Positions 13,434 to 25,557 of a DNA stretch of 64,000 bases are shown in pieces. Below the pieces are notes generated by a model. The model saw only the letters and a list, made by a program, of their open reading frames with translations. It had not been told where the DNA came from and searched no databases. Position 1 is the stretch's first letter; each line of letters starts with the position of its first letter. The stretch is from Podospora pseudocomata (Eukaryota > Ascomycota > Sordariomycetes > Sordariales > Podosporaceae), in contig NC_085891.1 of NCBI RefSeq assembly GCF_035222375.1, forward strand, positions 2,170,001 to 2,234,000, written 5' to 3'. The position numbers and the translations under genes were made by a program.

Positions 13434-16008
13434 TCAAAAAGCATCCTCATCAGTCCACTCACTCCCCCCACTCAAAATCCTATTTCCATCCTCATCCACA
13501 ACAACATTCCCAGCACGTTGCTGCGACGACGGCGGCGGAATCCCCCCACCACTTCTCAACTTCTGCACCCCCCTAATAGTCCCAAACCCCACCGCCTGCT
13601 GCGCCGCCCTAACCTTGGCATAATACGCCTCGGACACATCCACCTCCGGCTCGCTCGTATCATCATACGTCTCCCAGTTCTCCGACCCCGACACCCCGCT
13701 AACAATAGTCGACGTGTCCGACACCTGCCTCTGCTGTGCTGCTGCCGTCTGTGAATACTGCAGCGGACTCCTCGACGGCGGCTCATAGCTCTGCCTCGTC
13801 GACGACGACGACGAATCATACTCTCTCTCCCTCGTCGAGTTCTGCCTCGATGGCGGGTTATACTCCCTCGTCGGCGGCCTGCTGCTGTCGTCCGTGTGAT
13901 TCGTCTGTCTCGAAGTGGTGGTGTATTCCCTGCTGCTCGGCCTGCTATCGCTGCTGTTCTGGGAAGAATACCTGTCCCTCTCGTCATAAACATCCTCGGG
14001 CTGGACCTGCCTCACAATGCTGACACTCGACCCCAGCTTCATCGAACTCCTGAAAGATGGCATCGTCGTCGGTGCCTCCATTTTCAGCTCGGGAGCCGGC
14101 ATCAAATCCCTCATTTTCGGCGGTGGCGCTCTCATGACAAGCCTCAGACTTCCAGTCGCACTACTAACCGAATCCGATGCTCGAGGTCGCTCCGGGGAGT
14201 TGTTCCCGTTCCTAAGGTTTGAGAGCGGCGGTCGGGGGTGGCTAACCGTGCTTCCGCGGATCGGACTGCCCTTGCTGATGACTGTATTAGCTGTGACTGT
14301 TGCCGCCCTGGCCAGAGTTGGTTTGGTGGTGGTGGTGGTGGTGCTCGCCGTGGTGGGGGTTTTGTTTCCGTTCCGCTGCGGGTTCGGTTTGTTCAGGCTG
14401 CCTACGCTTTTGGCGCGGGAGAGGGTGCTGTTTGACCTGGAGGTGCCCGGGGTCACAGCGGTGGGCGCTGCCGAGGCGTTGGCTGGTGTCTTCGACCTGG
14501 GGCCGGGGGTCGGTTTTGGGGGATCTTCGAGTTCGATGACATCCAGGTAGCGCTCTCCGTGTACAAGAAATGGTCGGCCGTAGTCGTCTTCCCACTTCTC
14601 AAGGCCTTTGCGGAGCTCGGCGATGACCTTGGGGAGGTCCTTGGCGATGCGCTTTCTCATCTTCTCTTCGCGCAGTAGCTTGCCTGGGTCGCGTCTCTCG
14701 CCTTTCTGTCCGCGCATCATTAGTCTGGAAGAATCCTGGGCTGAAGCGGCAAGCTCGTCTCTTTCTTGAATGAGGGACTTGTGCTTGTCAACGAGAGCCA
14801 GAGTAGGAGCTCGTTGCTCTTTGAGGACCTCGAGCCGAACGATTTCGCGTTCGTGGGCCTCAAGAAGAGCATCGCTGTAGACATCGGAGAAGGCTGGCGT
14901 GAACTCGAGCATCTCTTCCTCAGAAAGATACAGGGTGTCCCAAAGTTCCTGAAGCTTCAGACGAGCATCCTCGACAAAGATGTGAAGGTTTTGCCTCTTC
15001 AGCTCATTGAGGCGCGCAAGTTCCTCCTCGAACTCGTTAATCTGCCGGATTCCGCAGCCGCGGTTGCTGTTGAGGAACGCCTTACGGTCCGCCTCATCAA
15101 CCTCGAGCCTCTCCCAAAGACCCTCAACAGTATCTTTGAGGTCTCTAAGACGTCTTTCGCGGTTCTCCTTCTCTTTCAAAAGCTTGTCCCTCTTGGCCTT
15201 CAGACGAGCAAGATCCTCCTGGTGAAGACCAAGCTGCTCGGGGGCATCGCGATAATACTTCACTATCGCATTATCTGTTTGCGCTTGGGGGGTTCCCAGT
15301 TCAGCCCAGAGCTGGATGATATTCTCACCCAAGCCCTTGACAGTTTCCACGCGGTGCATGTACTCCTCATACACACGAGTAAACTCAGCATCCAACTTGT
15401 CCACATACTTGGGTGATAAGTCAAACGTTGGAGGAATTGATTGATTTGGCGCGGTGGGCGGCAGCTCAATCTTGACAAATGATGGTTCAAGATGTGACGA
15501 GTAAGATTCGAGCGCTTGAACAAGTGCTGTCACATCATTAGCTGCAGTCGCACACGTGGCATGGTGTTGTGAGGCACTTACTCTTGACCTGCTCGAATCG
15601 CTCTCTATGCAGCCGACTGACTTGATTTTGCTTTTTTTCGAGAACTTTGAGACACCTTGTGAGTGGATAAGTGATTTTCATGTCCTCGTCCTCATAGCGG
15701 CGCGATATGCTGTCGTCTAGGGAAGCCTCCATTTGCCGGATGGTGGTCATCATTTTTTGCGCTTGCTCAATCATCCCCTTCTTTTCAGATGTGACAAGTC
15801 GCACTTGATTGTTGAGTGCCTCGGAGAGCGCAGAGAAGAGCTGATATGATTTTGGTCAGTGAACATCTGCGATCGGGCCGCAATTGAATGCGCATACCTC
15901 TGCCTCTCGCGACTCGCGCTCATGGCTGGAGACTCCAATCTCGTCAAACAGGCCATGCAGCTGGCCAATTATTGTATTGACCTGCTGGGCCAGATAGCTG
16001 GTGTCCAT
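13434..16008 (-). CDS. ASE1: Anaphase spindle elongation protein, MAP65/PRC1/Ase1 family
   Basis: Cross-links antiparallel microtubules at the spindle midzone. Exons on the minus strand: 16008-15898, 15840-15582, 15526-13434, giving 820 aa. The first exon starts MDTSYLAQQV. Residues about 1-450 are charged coiled coil with the conserved LWAELGTPQ, LWERLEV and LWDTLYLSEEE motifs and the KWEDDYGRPFLVHG segment typical of MAP65 proteins. The C-terminal 330 residues are Ser/Pro/Arg-rich and disordered, the usual place for Cdk regulation. Intron 1 is GTATGC...CAG. Intron 2 starts GTAAGT at 15581 and could end at 15527 (55 nt, preferred) or 15542 (40 nt); both keep the frame and differ by five residues. 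It is upstream of and in tandem with the IRS4-like gene. Confidence 0.92.
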
Positions 16009-19000
16009 CTTGGGGGGAAGGTGAGGTTGTCGTCAGGATGCGCAGTGGGTTGTAGATCGGATGCCTGATGAAGCGACTCCAGTGGAGATGATTGCTAGGG
16101 GCAGTCGGTAATGCTGCTGTGTTGTGGTAACGAGTGTACAGATGATGTCGGTCGTGGCGGGGTGTGCCATCCAGCGCAATGCAGAGCAGAATGACGTGCA
16201 GCGGCAGCAGTTGGCCTGGGGTGTCGTGGCCTTGCAGCTGTTTACAAAAGTCGCTATTGTACCTGGTGGGAATAGTAGTGGCAGCGTCGGCGCATCGCAA
16301 AAAAGTGAAGATGTCGAGATGAAAAGAGACGGGATTGATCGTGTGGAGTTTTGCGGCGAGGCCGGTCGATCAGCTCTTGTCGCTCACAGGTCGCGGGGAA
16401 AGCGTCGTCAGAAAGAAAAGAGGAGAACAAAATGAAAGTCGAGCGAGACAGGAAACGGCAAAGTGCGAAATGCTGCGTCTTGTTTCCAGGAATCGCCTGC
16501 AGAAAGCGCTGCACCTCGTAATCCTGGTTCGCGCTCCCGCCCGTTGTCAGGGCAACGTCTGCCTATATCCCTGTGTTTGGTTGGGTGGAGTTTCAGCCGT
16601 TCAGGAGGCCCCGCCTGAACTTCCCTGTTCCTGACGACCATTTCGCATCTCTACCCCGCTCCCAAGGCGCATCGAGTCTTGATTTCGCCCATTTAGCGGG
16701 ACGTCTATGAGCAAATCCGGGGGATCTGAACATGGGAACGGCTTCTAGAGTTGCTTGTTGGCTTTCCAGATCCAACATTTCCTTGAATCAGTTAAACAAG
16801 ATGGCTGGGGGTTAGTGGGGTTTAACATCTCTCTTAAGCGCCCTAAGGGGGGCTGTCAGCAATGCTCACAGCTTCCAACTGCAGCTTTCTCAGCTTATTA
16901 CTATTCCCGGCAAGTCCTCGGTCAAACAACTCGATATGCACCTCGTTCCGAGAGCATTCAAAGGGAGCGAGCGATAAGTACAGTCTTTCGCCAGATCTTG
17001 ACACCATCGCGCAAGCGGCAATGGGTAAGCCGTTGTTGCTCTGCCCCCGAGATGTAAGGGCGTGTCAAGGTAAAGAGATCACAATCACCGGACGAGACAG
17101 ACGACCTTCCTCTTCCCCTTGCATCCTCAACTGTGGATATCCGCCGTTTAGACCCGCAACATCTCGGCCGGTTACTTGAGGGACGCATATGATCTCGAAA
17201 TACGAGTTCCCGGACAAGCGGACACGACCAACCTGGAGAACAACCAGAGCCTCAAAGAGTCATTCTGCTTAACACCAATAGCATCAATCTCGGTTTCTAG
17301 TCACTTCCGGCCATTGTCACACCGTCCGGAGACGGCAGCCGGAGGAGATGATATCCGTGTGTCCTCCCGTTGCCAGAGCATCGGTTCGTGAGGTGGACAA
17401 GATGAGAGGTCGCAATGGAAATCTTCTGGATGCGATGCGTTCAGGGTCAGCGGCCGCATTAGATTCCGTCGACGCAAGCTCGCTGCTATTGGGGCTGCTG
17501 AAGCGGTGGGAGTTGGCTAAATTGTTCGACACAAACTGGCCGGTATGGTCCAGAGCAACGTCGTTCCTGGGACGAACAAACCTCCGCGGCATCAATCGCA
17601 CAGACCACATCGACGTTGCTTGGGATGGGATGGAGGCATATATGCCCGTACCTGCAATATAGGGGTCGTCTTTCAACCTCAGATGCAGTTCTCGGCGCCT
17701 CCTCAAGACTCGGAAGCTGTGCAACCTAAACGCTCCAACGCATGAGATGGATGACTGTTGACGTCCCGAGTCCTTCTTTTTCTCTGGATGCGACCCCTTG
17801 CCGGCAGTTCTCCCCCGCACAGGAGATCTGGGTCAATGCCATGCGGTCTGTGCGTTGACGTCCTCCTCCCTTTGGACCCTTTATCGTTTGCACACGTCCC
17901 TTCATGAGGTGAGAAGGCACGATCTTGAGAAACTCCGTAGCCAAACAAAGAAGCTACTAAAAAACAGCCAAAGGTAAGAAAGGCAGTCGCGAGCCAACCA
18001 GATCAGGCGTCTCCCCCCCACCACCACTCCTTCCTCTGCCCCTGAAAGCCACTCTCAAGCCTCGTTGCCTCTTGCCATATCTGGATGCTTTAACATAGTA
18101 AAGAGATCTCATTGGCCAGACCGAAAATATCCTGTCATAGCCATCGAGCCGCAATTCTGGCGAGTTTGAGAAAGAGCCTTCCTCTACCTAACTTTGACTG
18201 TTATCCGTCATCCTCATGGTCCAGAACCCAGACAGGTCCTGGCAACTGCCGATTTCCCCAGATTCTGTGCCGATCATTGTTACTTCTCTCGCCAGAGTGC
18301 TCTTGTGGTCTTCCTGCTTCGCATGACAGCCTGGTCCCTGTTGAGAGTCATTCGACTGAACTTCTACCGCTGTTTGATCAGCCACCGCCGCAATCAGACG
18401 ACGTAATGTCACCCCATATTCAGACGATCTGGAAGAGTAGATTGTCTTCTCTGTTCTTTCTTCTCCTGTCAACCTTGTGCTTGATGGTTTCTCTGGATCC
18501 TACACTCGGGGTTTTCTCCGTCAGGGTGAGGACCGGTCTTGGCCATGTTTATCCGAGCTGCTGGCGTGGTCGGGAAGACTCCATATCCTACAGTCAAAGG
18601 CTCAGGGTGAGTGGTGAATGGTTTGTCTATCTTTTATCTACCGAGAAATAAATCGGTGACTACGGCACCACATGTGCACTTCGACACTGGATGTTGACTT
18701 CGGGAACTATGAGACCCTCGACCGTTGATCTCATATCTCTTTTCTTGTCATGCTACCACTGAGCGGCCATGTCCGATATTGCCACCCAGCTCGAAACAGA
18801 TGGGTTCAGCCCGTGAATTTTAACTATGCCGGCCGTTAGCCGGTACCTTCACCAGTTCACCTTTGCCTGGCGAGATCTACTGCAGAGTCCATCTTGATAC
18901 ACCAGACAGTTTATCCGGCCGGGAACTTGCATATGAGTCGCACCAAGAGACGAGACGAGACACACTCTCAGATCGACGTACAGCATCTCTTCTTCCTCTC

Positions 19001-19319
19001 CAGTCCACTCTCCGGCCTCTACCGCAGCCAGAGCCATTTGAGAGAAGCTGGACACGGCACAGTGTTGCCTGGAAGAAGGCCATGATGTGCTTCCTTGACG
19101 TCGTCGACATCCCGTCTCTGCTCAGACTGGGGGGAAGTCGATGGCTTATATCTGGGGGAGCATCCCGTCCTGTTTTGATATCTCGAGTTTCTATTCTTTT
19201 GAGTATTCCACAGTGTCTCTCTTTTGGCAGTCTTCTTCTCACTCTCCTAATGGAGATTCAACCCACATTTCATATCCCATTGATTGTAATGCGATAGCAC
19301 CTCCACCTTGCTTTGCGTC
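16009..19319. other. Intergenic region upstream of ASE1 and the PTH11-like gene
   Basis: The flanking genes diverge, so two promoters lie in these 3.3 kb. Open frames (for example 17317-17820 minus, 18112-18651 plus) have no recognisable domain and look random. I see nothing else I can support. Confidence 0.5.
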
Positions 19320-20951
19320 ATGGACGCCTCTTCACTTCTTGCCCTGCCGACTTCGCCGGCACCATCTTCGCTACAGATTTTTGCGCTCTTTATCAACTTT
19401 TTCTTTCCGGTATTGGCTTTTATAGTGGTTTCCGTCAGGGTGGCGGGCAGGGTGGCCAGCAGCCAGTTTTCCATGGATGATTGGCTGGTCTGCATTGCCA
19501 TGCTGATGTCGGTCGCAGAGACGGTCATCAGCTTCTTTTGTACATGTCCCCTTGCTATTTTCCTGCTATGGCAACAACCACTAACTGACTCTTTTTCTGT
19601 CCAAGTCATCAAAACAAACTTCATCGGCATCCCCATCAGCCAAGTCCCACCCCACGACCCTACTCAGGGTCTTATCTGGGCTTATGCCGTGCAGATATTG
19701 TACAACCCCATCCTCGCCCTCGTCAAGTCATCTGCGCTTATTTTCCTGTCTCGATTGTTCGGCCAAAAAGACGGCGTCAGACGGTTTCTGCTCTGGCTCA
19801 ACATTGCCAACATCTCCCAGATGGTGGCTGTCTTTTTTGCTATCACGTTTCAATGCCTACCCATCGCCTTTAATTGGGATCTCACTACTAGGGGTGGTAG
19901 GTGTGTTGACCGCCGGGTGCTATACACTTGCACGGCTGTGATCAACATCGTCACCGACCTCCTGATCTTGGGGACGCCGATTTGGATATTTGCCAAGCTG
20001 AAGATACCGAGACGGACAAAGATGGCGTTGTTGTTTGTTTTTTTGTTGGGGTTTTTGTATGTGACCTCCCTCTTCTCACTTGGTTACCTTGTGTGCTAAC
20101 CTGGGTTGTGGTGAAAAAGAGTAACCATCACCTCCGTCGTCCGCCTCGTCTTGCTGGTTCAGGGATTATTCAACCTTACTGCGCTGTCTGATCCGACGTC
20201 GAACGTCGGGTTTGTCACCTCTGCCATTGAGACGAACCTGGCGCTTATTACCGCTTCTGCCCCGGCGTTGAGGCCTATATTTCGGAGGAGGGAGAGGGGT
20301 GGGTGGTTAGGTCGATCCACCATCGCCCCTGCGACAACCAATGGAGCTCCTGATTTGGAATCAGGGCAGAAATCGGTTGGTTGGAACAAGGCTAATAGAT
20401 CGTCCTCCCCTGCGAGGAGTGTCAGGGCTAAGTTTGGACGTGGCGGGAGTAAGTTGTCTCGAGGAGGGAGAGCGAGAAGAGGTGGGAGAGGAGGGAGATT
20501 ACGGCCTATCATCACCAGGGTCATCACGACGACCGAACAGCAGCAGGAGCTCCGGAGTTCGAGCCCGAGGGAGAGCGAGGAGCAGACGATGACGAGGAAT
20601 GGGATTATGAGGGTTAGTGATGTGCAGAGGGAAATTGAGGAGATTGCTATTGGGTTGGCGAGGACTACGACAATGGCGAGTAGGGGGTCGATGGAGGAGG
20701 AGAGGGGGAGGACAAGGGAGAGGGGGAGGACAAGGGAGAGAGTGGTGGTTTATAGTGAGAGTATTTATCCGGAGTATGTTCCCGATTTATTACCTGGTGA
20801 TGATGGGGGGGGGAAATTGGATTTGAGGGTGAGGGATGAGGAGAGGAGGTATGATGAGGGGAGGGTGTCGAGGAGGTATGGGGTTGTTACGCCTAGGACT
20901 GGGGTGACGCCTACGGGGAGGGGTTGGGAGGGGAGTGGGCGGCCTTTTTAG
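19320..20951 (+). CDS. PTH11-type seven-helix receptor-like protein (fungal rhodopsin-like domain)
   Basis: Integral membrane protein of the large ascomycete PTH11-related family, some members of which sense surfaces or nutrients; the ligand here is unknown. Exons: 19320-19539, 19606-20056, 20120-20951, giving 500 aa. Family marks are SMDDWL after helix 1, FIKTNFIGIP joined by intron 1, the VPPHDPTQGLIW loop, QILYNP and GFLVTITSVVRL joined by intron 2. Seven hydrophobic stretches fit residues about 18-260. Both introns have CTAAC branch sites. Intron 1 is 66 nt with no in-frame stop, so its retention would insert 22 residues. The C-terminal 225 residues are a basic, Arg/Gly-rich cytoplasmic tail written in very G-rich codons and containing a tandem repeat. 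No extracellular CFEM domain is present. Confidence 0.9.
20701..20736 (+). repeat. 18-bp tandem duplication in the receptor tail
   Basis: Two exact copies of an 18-bp purine-rich unit (AGAGGGGGAGGACAAGGG) in frame, giving a repeated RGRTRE motif in the cytoplasmic tail of the PTH11-like protein. Confidence 0.9.
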
Positions 20952-23900
20952 GGGGGGTGTTGAGCGCCTCTGTTTTCTTCTGTTTTGGGTGGTTTGCTTT
21001 GGATATGGTGTTTTGGTGTTTGGGAAGGGTTGGGGCTGGGTTTGTCATTTTGGACTATGGTTCTGGAAGGGGTTTATGGCTGGGGAAAATGGCCCGTGTG
21101 TGTTAAATACCACTTTCATTTGTTCATTTATCCGAGGTAGTGTGTAAATAGCTTTCTGGGTACTGTAGTTTGTGTACTTTACATCTTATGATCATAAACT
21201 TCCTAGGACTGACTAGTCACACCATGACAACTTCGCGCAGAAATTAGTCTTGACACAATACTTTTAAACAATTGAAGGTCAAATTGGTCTCTAGGACGAT
21301 ACTCCGAAACACGAGGAAAGTTGTTTCACGGGTGAATTTTCTAGAAAGACCCTTTCACTGTGCCGTCCGTGCTTTATGCAAAAGCTGATGGTTTATGCGT
21401 CCCGCTTCGGGTAGGGGGATAAGGGTCTGATATGTTTGGCGATGAAACGTGGGAGTTTCCTGTGCCCATTCACCCATCCGCTTTCAGGGTTGCTACTGGT
21501 ATTTGGAATAGAGGATGGTGAGTAGTTTTCATGTGGGTGGAAACGTTGATAGAGTTGAGGTTTGATATTGTTCTGCTGCTGTTCTAGGTAGTTGCGGTCT
21601 TGGTTTCACAAACTAGCTATCTAGAGTATTTGCCTTGCCTTTGTTTCCAAAATCAAGTTTGGTATTTAAGTCTTATTATACAGCCAAATGTGTTTATAGG
21701 GACCGCAAGTAATTTGGATGAAGAGCATTGAAAGTAATGGCATGTGTAGGGTTTTGGGTGGTATTGATATATGGGCCAAGATTGTTCGAGAAGCAAGTGG
21801 TCTAGCAGTCGTTGGGTTCTGATTCTTTGGAGAACTTGCAAAAAATGTTAATTTGGGTAAGCAGGCACCTTTGTTCTTTTGTGATTGTCAAGGTCAGAAT
21901 CGATCTAGTGTATGCAGTGAGCTTTCTTTCTCGCTCACACTTGAGGGGTGACTGTGGCCGGGCATGGTTTCAAGACAGCCCTGTGGTGAAGATATTTTCC
22001 CCGAGTTTGAGATATTTTCCCCGAGTTTGAGAGACTTCCAAATGACTGAAGGCTTTCAGCGCTTACTCTGATGTGCAACAGCATTTACAAATCAATATCC
22101 GGCCACTTCTTTGCTTGTAGTAAACCACCAGCTGTAACCGATTTCAAGGAGTTTTCCGGCTTGGCTTCAGTCAGTAGTTTCCGTATAAAGCAGGTAGTGA
22201 TCAGCCCTGGCAGCCCCCCTGAATAGACTACTCCATAAGGAAAGTCACAACAACTCTGTCTCACTTAACCTTATCCAAACTCAACTGCCGACCTTCTCGA
22301 AGCCTTCGCTGCAACGAAACTCGGCCGGTCATCAAGGTTCAAACATCACCACCTTCTCACCTCAGATCCGCCTATTCCTCCCCGATCCTCTCAACCCCTA
22401 CCCATGCACACTGTTGGTATGCAACGAGAATAATCAGGCTTACTCCCCCCTCTTGGCGGCCTGATATTTTCTCTTGGTACTGCCGAAGAGCACACGTACA
22501 CACACACCACCTGATATTGTCGTGATAGGTCTCCCCAAAGAGGCAGTCTGTCAACTATGCTTTATCAGCGGGTATGAACGGATGGACTCGGTCAACCAAA
22601 GCAGAAGGACGATAACATCAAAACATGTCCACTCTGTTATTGAATTTGGGAAAAACTCCACAAACCAATCCGAAAAATAAAAAAGTGGAGATGATGGAAG
22701 TTGGAAGGTTTCGTAGAAGTCTTCTCGGACACAAAAAATGCGCATGTGGAGCCCCCTCTTCACCACTCACCGTGGTTTGCAGGAAGGCATCGAACATTTT
22801 TCTTTTTCGAAACACGATACGACAGCCGCATGTGCGTGGGGAGGGGGAAGGGAGGGAGGTTGGTGGTATCGTCTGTTTTTGCGTTTTTCTTGCAGCCCAA
22901 CGTACGTCCCTTGCCCTAGCGTCAGGCATCTGGGGTGGCATGTCGGCGGGCAAACGGACGTTTTGTTCCCATGGTGTCTGTAGCGACGAATAGCTGCTTG
23001 ATTCTTCGGTTCCTTTTGCTCGCGTAGAGGGAAGTTCGGCAGGTTCGTGGGATGGTGTAAGCGGCGGGATGTCCAGATTAGGTTTTGCGGAGGGTTGTAG
23101 GCAGGAAAGCCCATTCTCCTGGAGTTGTTAGTTTGGGATGTCCCTCGTTGAGCCATGTCACGTTGTGTTCGTGGGGTGGATTTGGCTTGGAGGGGCAACT
23201 GGGATGAAGTTTGTTGTTTAAATGTGCCTGATGGATGTGTTGTCTTGATGGAATTGGTGATACAGAGAGTGATTTGTCTTGGGGTCACCTGATATATTGT
23301 GTCAGCGGGTGACGTTCAAGAGGCTTTCTTCGTTGATAGGCGTTCGTCGATATCACAAGTCGAAAAGCCAAGAAGAGGGACACCAAAAAAGTCACTCACA
23401 AGCGCGCAGATGGTGCACCACCCCTGGTCGAATCGATCGTCATGGTATCGCGGACGGGCTGATGCACCCCGCATTCAAGTTCAGTCCCCACGCGTCCTGT
23501 GGCCTTTTCCGGATTAATAACAAGCCTTTAGCTCTCGATAAGGTGTGGTATCAGCATGTGGTCTTGATTGATCGAGGTGCATATGGCGGATATGGACGAT
23601 GACGGCAGATAATTCCGTCCGGTTTGATCCTATCGCCATCAGACTGTGAAGCTGGAAGAAAAAACATCGCCATCTCAAACGAGCGTCCGAGGATGCCGAA
23701 ATGGTCGTGGATTTGATGGGGAAATCAAATCCCCGAAATCTAGAAGGTGGAGTTTCGGGGTTCGACTCTTCTTCGAGAAGGTTTTGGCTGCCGAGGCACC
23801 TGGGGCACCCCGGGCAGCTTATTCGACGACGACCCTGTTGTAACATCGTGTCCATTTGCCCTATGGAATAAAATGCCATACCAGACCATCCAGTTGTCCA

Positions 23901-25557
23901 AACTGCCAAAAACAGGCTCAAGTTGTTAGACGAGGGAGCAGTTGATGAGGAGTCACGAAAAGATAATCATGTGTGCCCAGTGATTAAGCAAGCCCGAGAT
24001 AGGAAGGCGGGCTGCTAGAGAGGCTGATCGTCTTGGCAGACGTGGGAGTTCTCTGTGTTACACACCACGACGGCGTGTGTGTAAATTCAAGAAGCCCACG
24101 TCTGGAGATATCTACCCGTGAAGTTGTTTATTATGTGCAGGTTGGTGTCGTTGTATGCATATTAAAACGACGTTTCACGAAGCTTTTTGCCTTCCGGCGA
24201 GGTTCGAGATCCGATCAGTGTTATCGCCAGTTATTTTCCGAAGAGACTATCAATACTTCTTATCTATGATGTCTCACTGCCTGCCGTGGCAGCCTTCACG
24301 ATGCGGTGAGACTTGATCCTTATCAATGACATGTAGCTGGTAGAAATATGTATAATTGGTGCCCTGCTCTCCCAGCCGTCTGCTGTCGTTTGTGACGGAA
24401 GTTGTACGAAACCCCCACATCCGTGACAGGTGGAATTGTCAGCGGTGAGTGAGGCGTTCCGAGCGGTGCCTGTGTGCCTGTCTGACCACAGCTGCTGGCT
24501 CGTGTGCTTCAGACTGCGCCCGCTACGTCGACCCCCTTGGTTTTGGGTGATGTTGGGGTTGCCCAGCGATCTCTATTCAAAAAGTGTGGGTGTGACCTCC
24601 TCCGAATCTTGGAGTGCTTGGGCATGCGTGGGCAGCAAACCAGCAAACACAACACCCGACCCGGGCAGGCAGTTCCCAACTAGAAACGGTCCTTATCAGG
24701 GACTCCACCACCGCTGCCGCCAGCCATCTGACAACCGCCGCCGTGCTAATACCTGAGAGTATATAGCAAGCCGCAACCCGCCACGCGTTTCAACCTAGTT
24801 GTCTTTTTACCTATGTTTGATCATATACAGACCGAAGAAAAACACATACGGATATCTCGCTCAATCTACACCTCCGAATACTGCATCTGCTAGAAAGTTT
24901 GTAATCGAAGCCTGTCCATTTTCAGCAACTACCTTAGACTCAGGGACCCGTTCGATATTCCCCAGAAGACCGGGGACCACGCTTGCATAGCACCCACCTG
25001 AGCCAACCTGCATCCATCTGCCGCCCCTCAGCTTGTCCACACAGTGACGACAGAAAGCTTCTATCTCAAAGCCGCCAACTTTCGATCCCAACGGCTCGAC
25101 ATTCCGCCGGCTCCGCAGCCTTTGAGCCAAATCACCGTTGCACCGCAAATTCAAGTCCCGGCTTGGTAATATCTCTTGACTCCCGCGGGACGGCACGTTG
25201 GAGCGCAAACCTCCGAAGAAAAGCAGCAGTTAGGGTCCAAGGCAGCTTAAGACAGTGGATCTTTGGGCCTTCTCGTTACGTACTTTTACGTACTCGTTTC
25301 GCTGCCGGCACGCGAGACATTGGACCGCATCACAGGGTCTCCCGTGTGTCGTGGCATCCAGCACTGACAAGCCCTGGAATTCGCTGGCCTTCTGTTGGTC
25401 GCCGACCACAGGGCAGCAGGTCAGTTCCTGAATACGGTCTAGCCGGGAATGCCCTGCGCAGCCGATCCGCACCGTCCGGCCAGCTGGAGTGGTACCTCGT
25501 TACCTCAGGGTCTCTTTGTCGTGTGCTATTAATGCCAAGGGCCGCCAACTCGACAGT
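20952..25557. other. Gene-poor intergenic stretch
   Basis: 4.6 kb between two rightward genes. I find no open frame with a recognisable domain; candidates at 22625-22993 (+) and 22767-23288 (-) overlap antiparallel and look random. There is a small exact tandem duplication at 21991-22030. The part nearest 25557 probably holds the promoter of the next gene. Confidence 0.5.
21991..22030. repeat. 20-bp exact tandem duplication
   Basis: GATATTTTCCCCGAGTTTGA occurs twice head to tail without any change, which suggests a recent replication-slippage duplication. It lies in non-coding DNA. Confidence 0.95.

Noticed and set aside
16954-18651. Several 70-180 codon frames between ASE1 and the PTH11-like gene
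   Set aside because: Frames on both strands overlap, contain no domain and have no consistent codon bias.
22625-23288. Antiparallel open frames of 122 and 173 codons
   Set aside because: They overlap on opposite strands, and neither has a domain or coding-like third-position bias.
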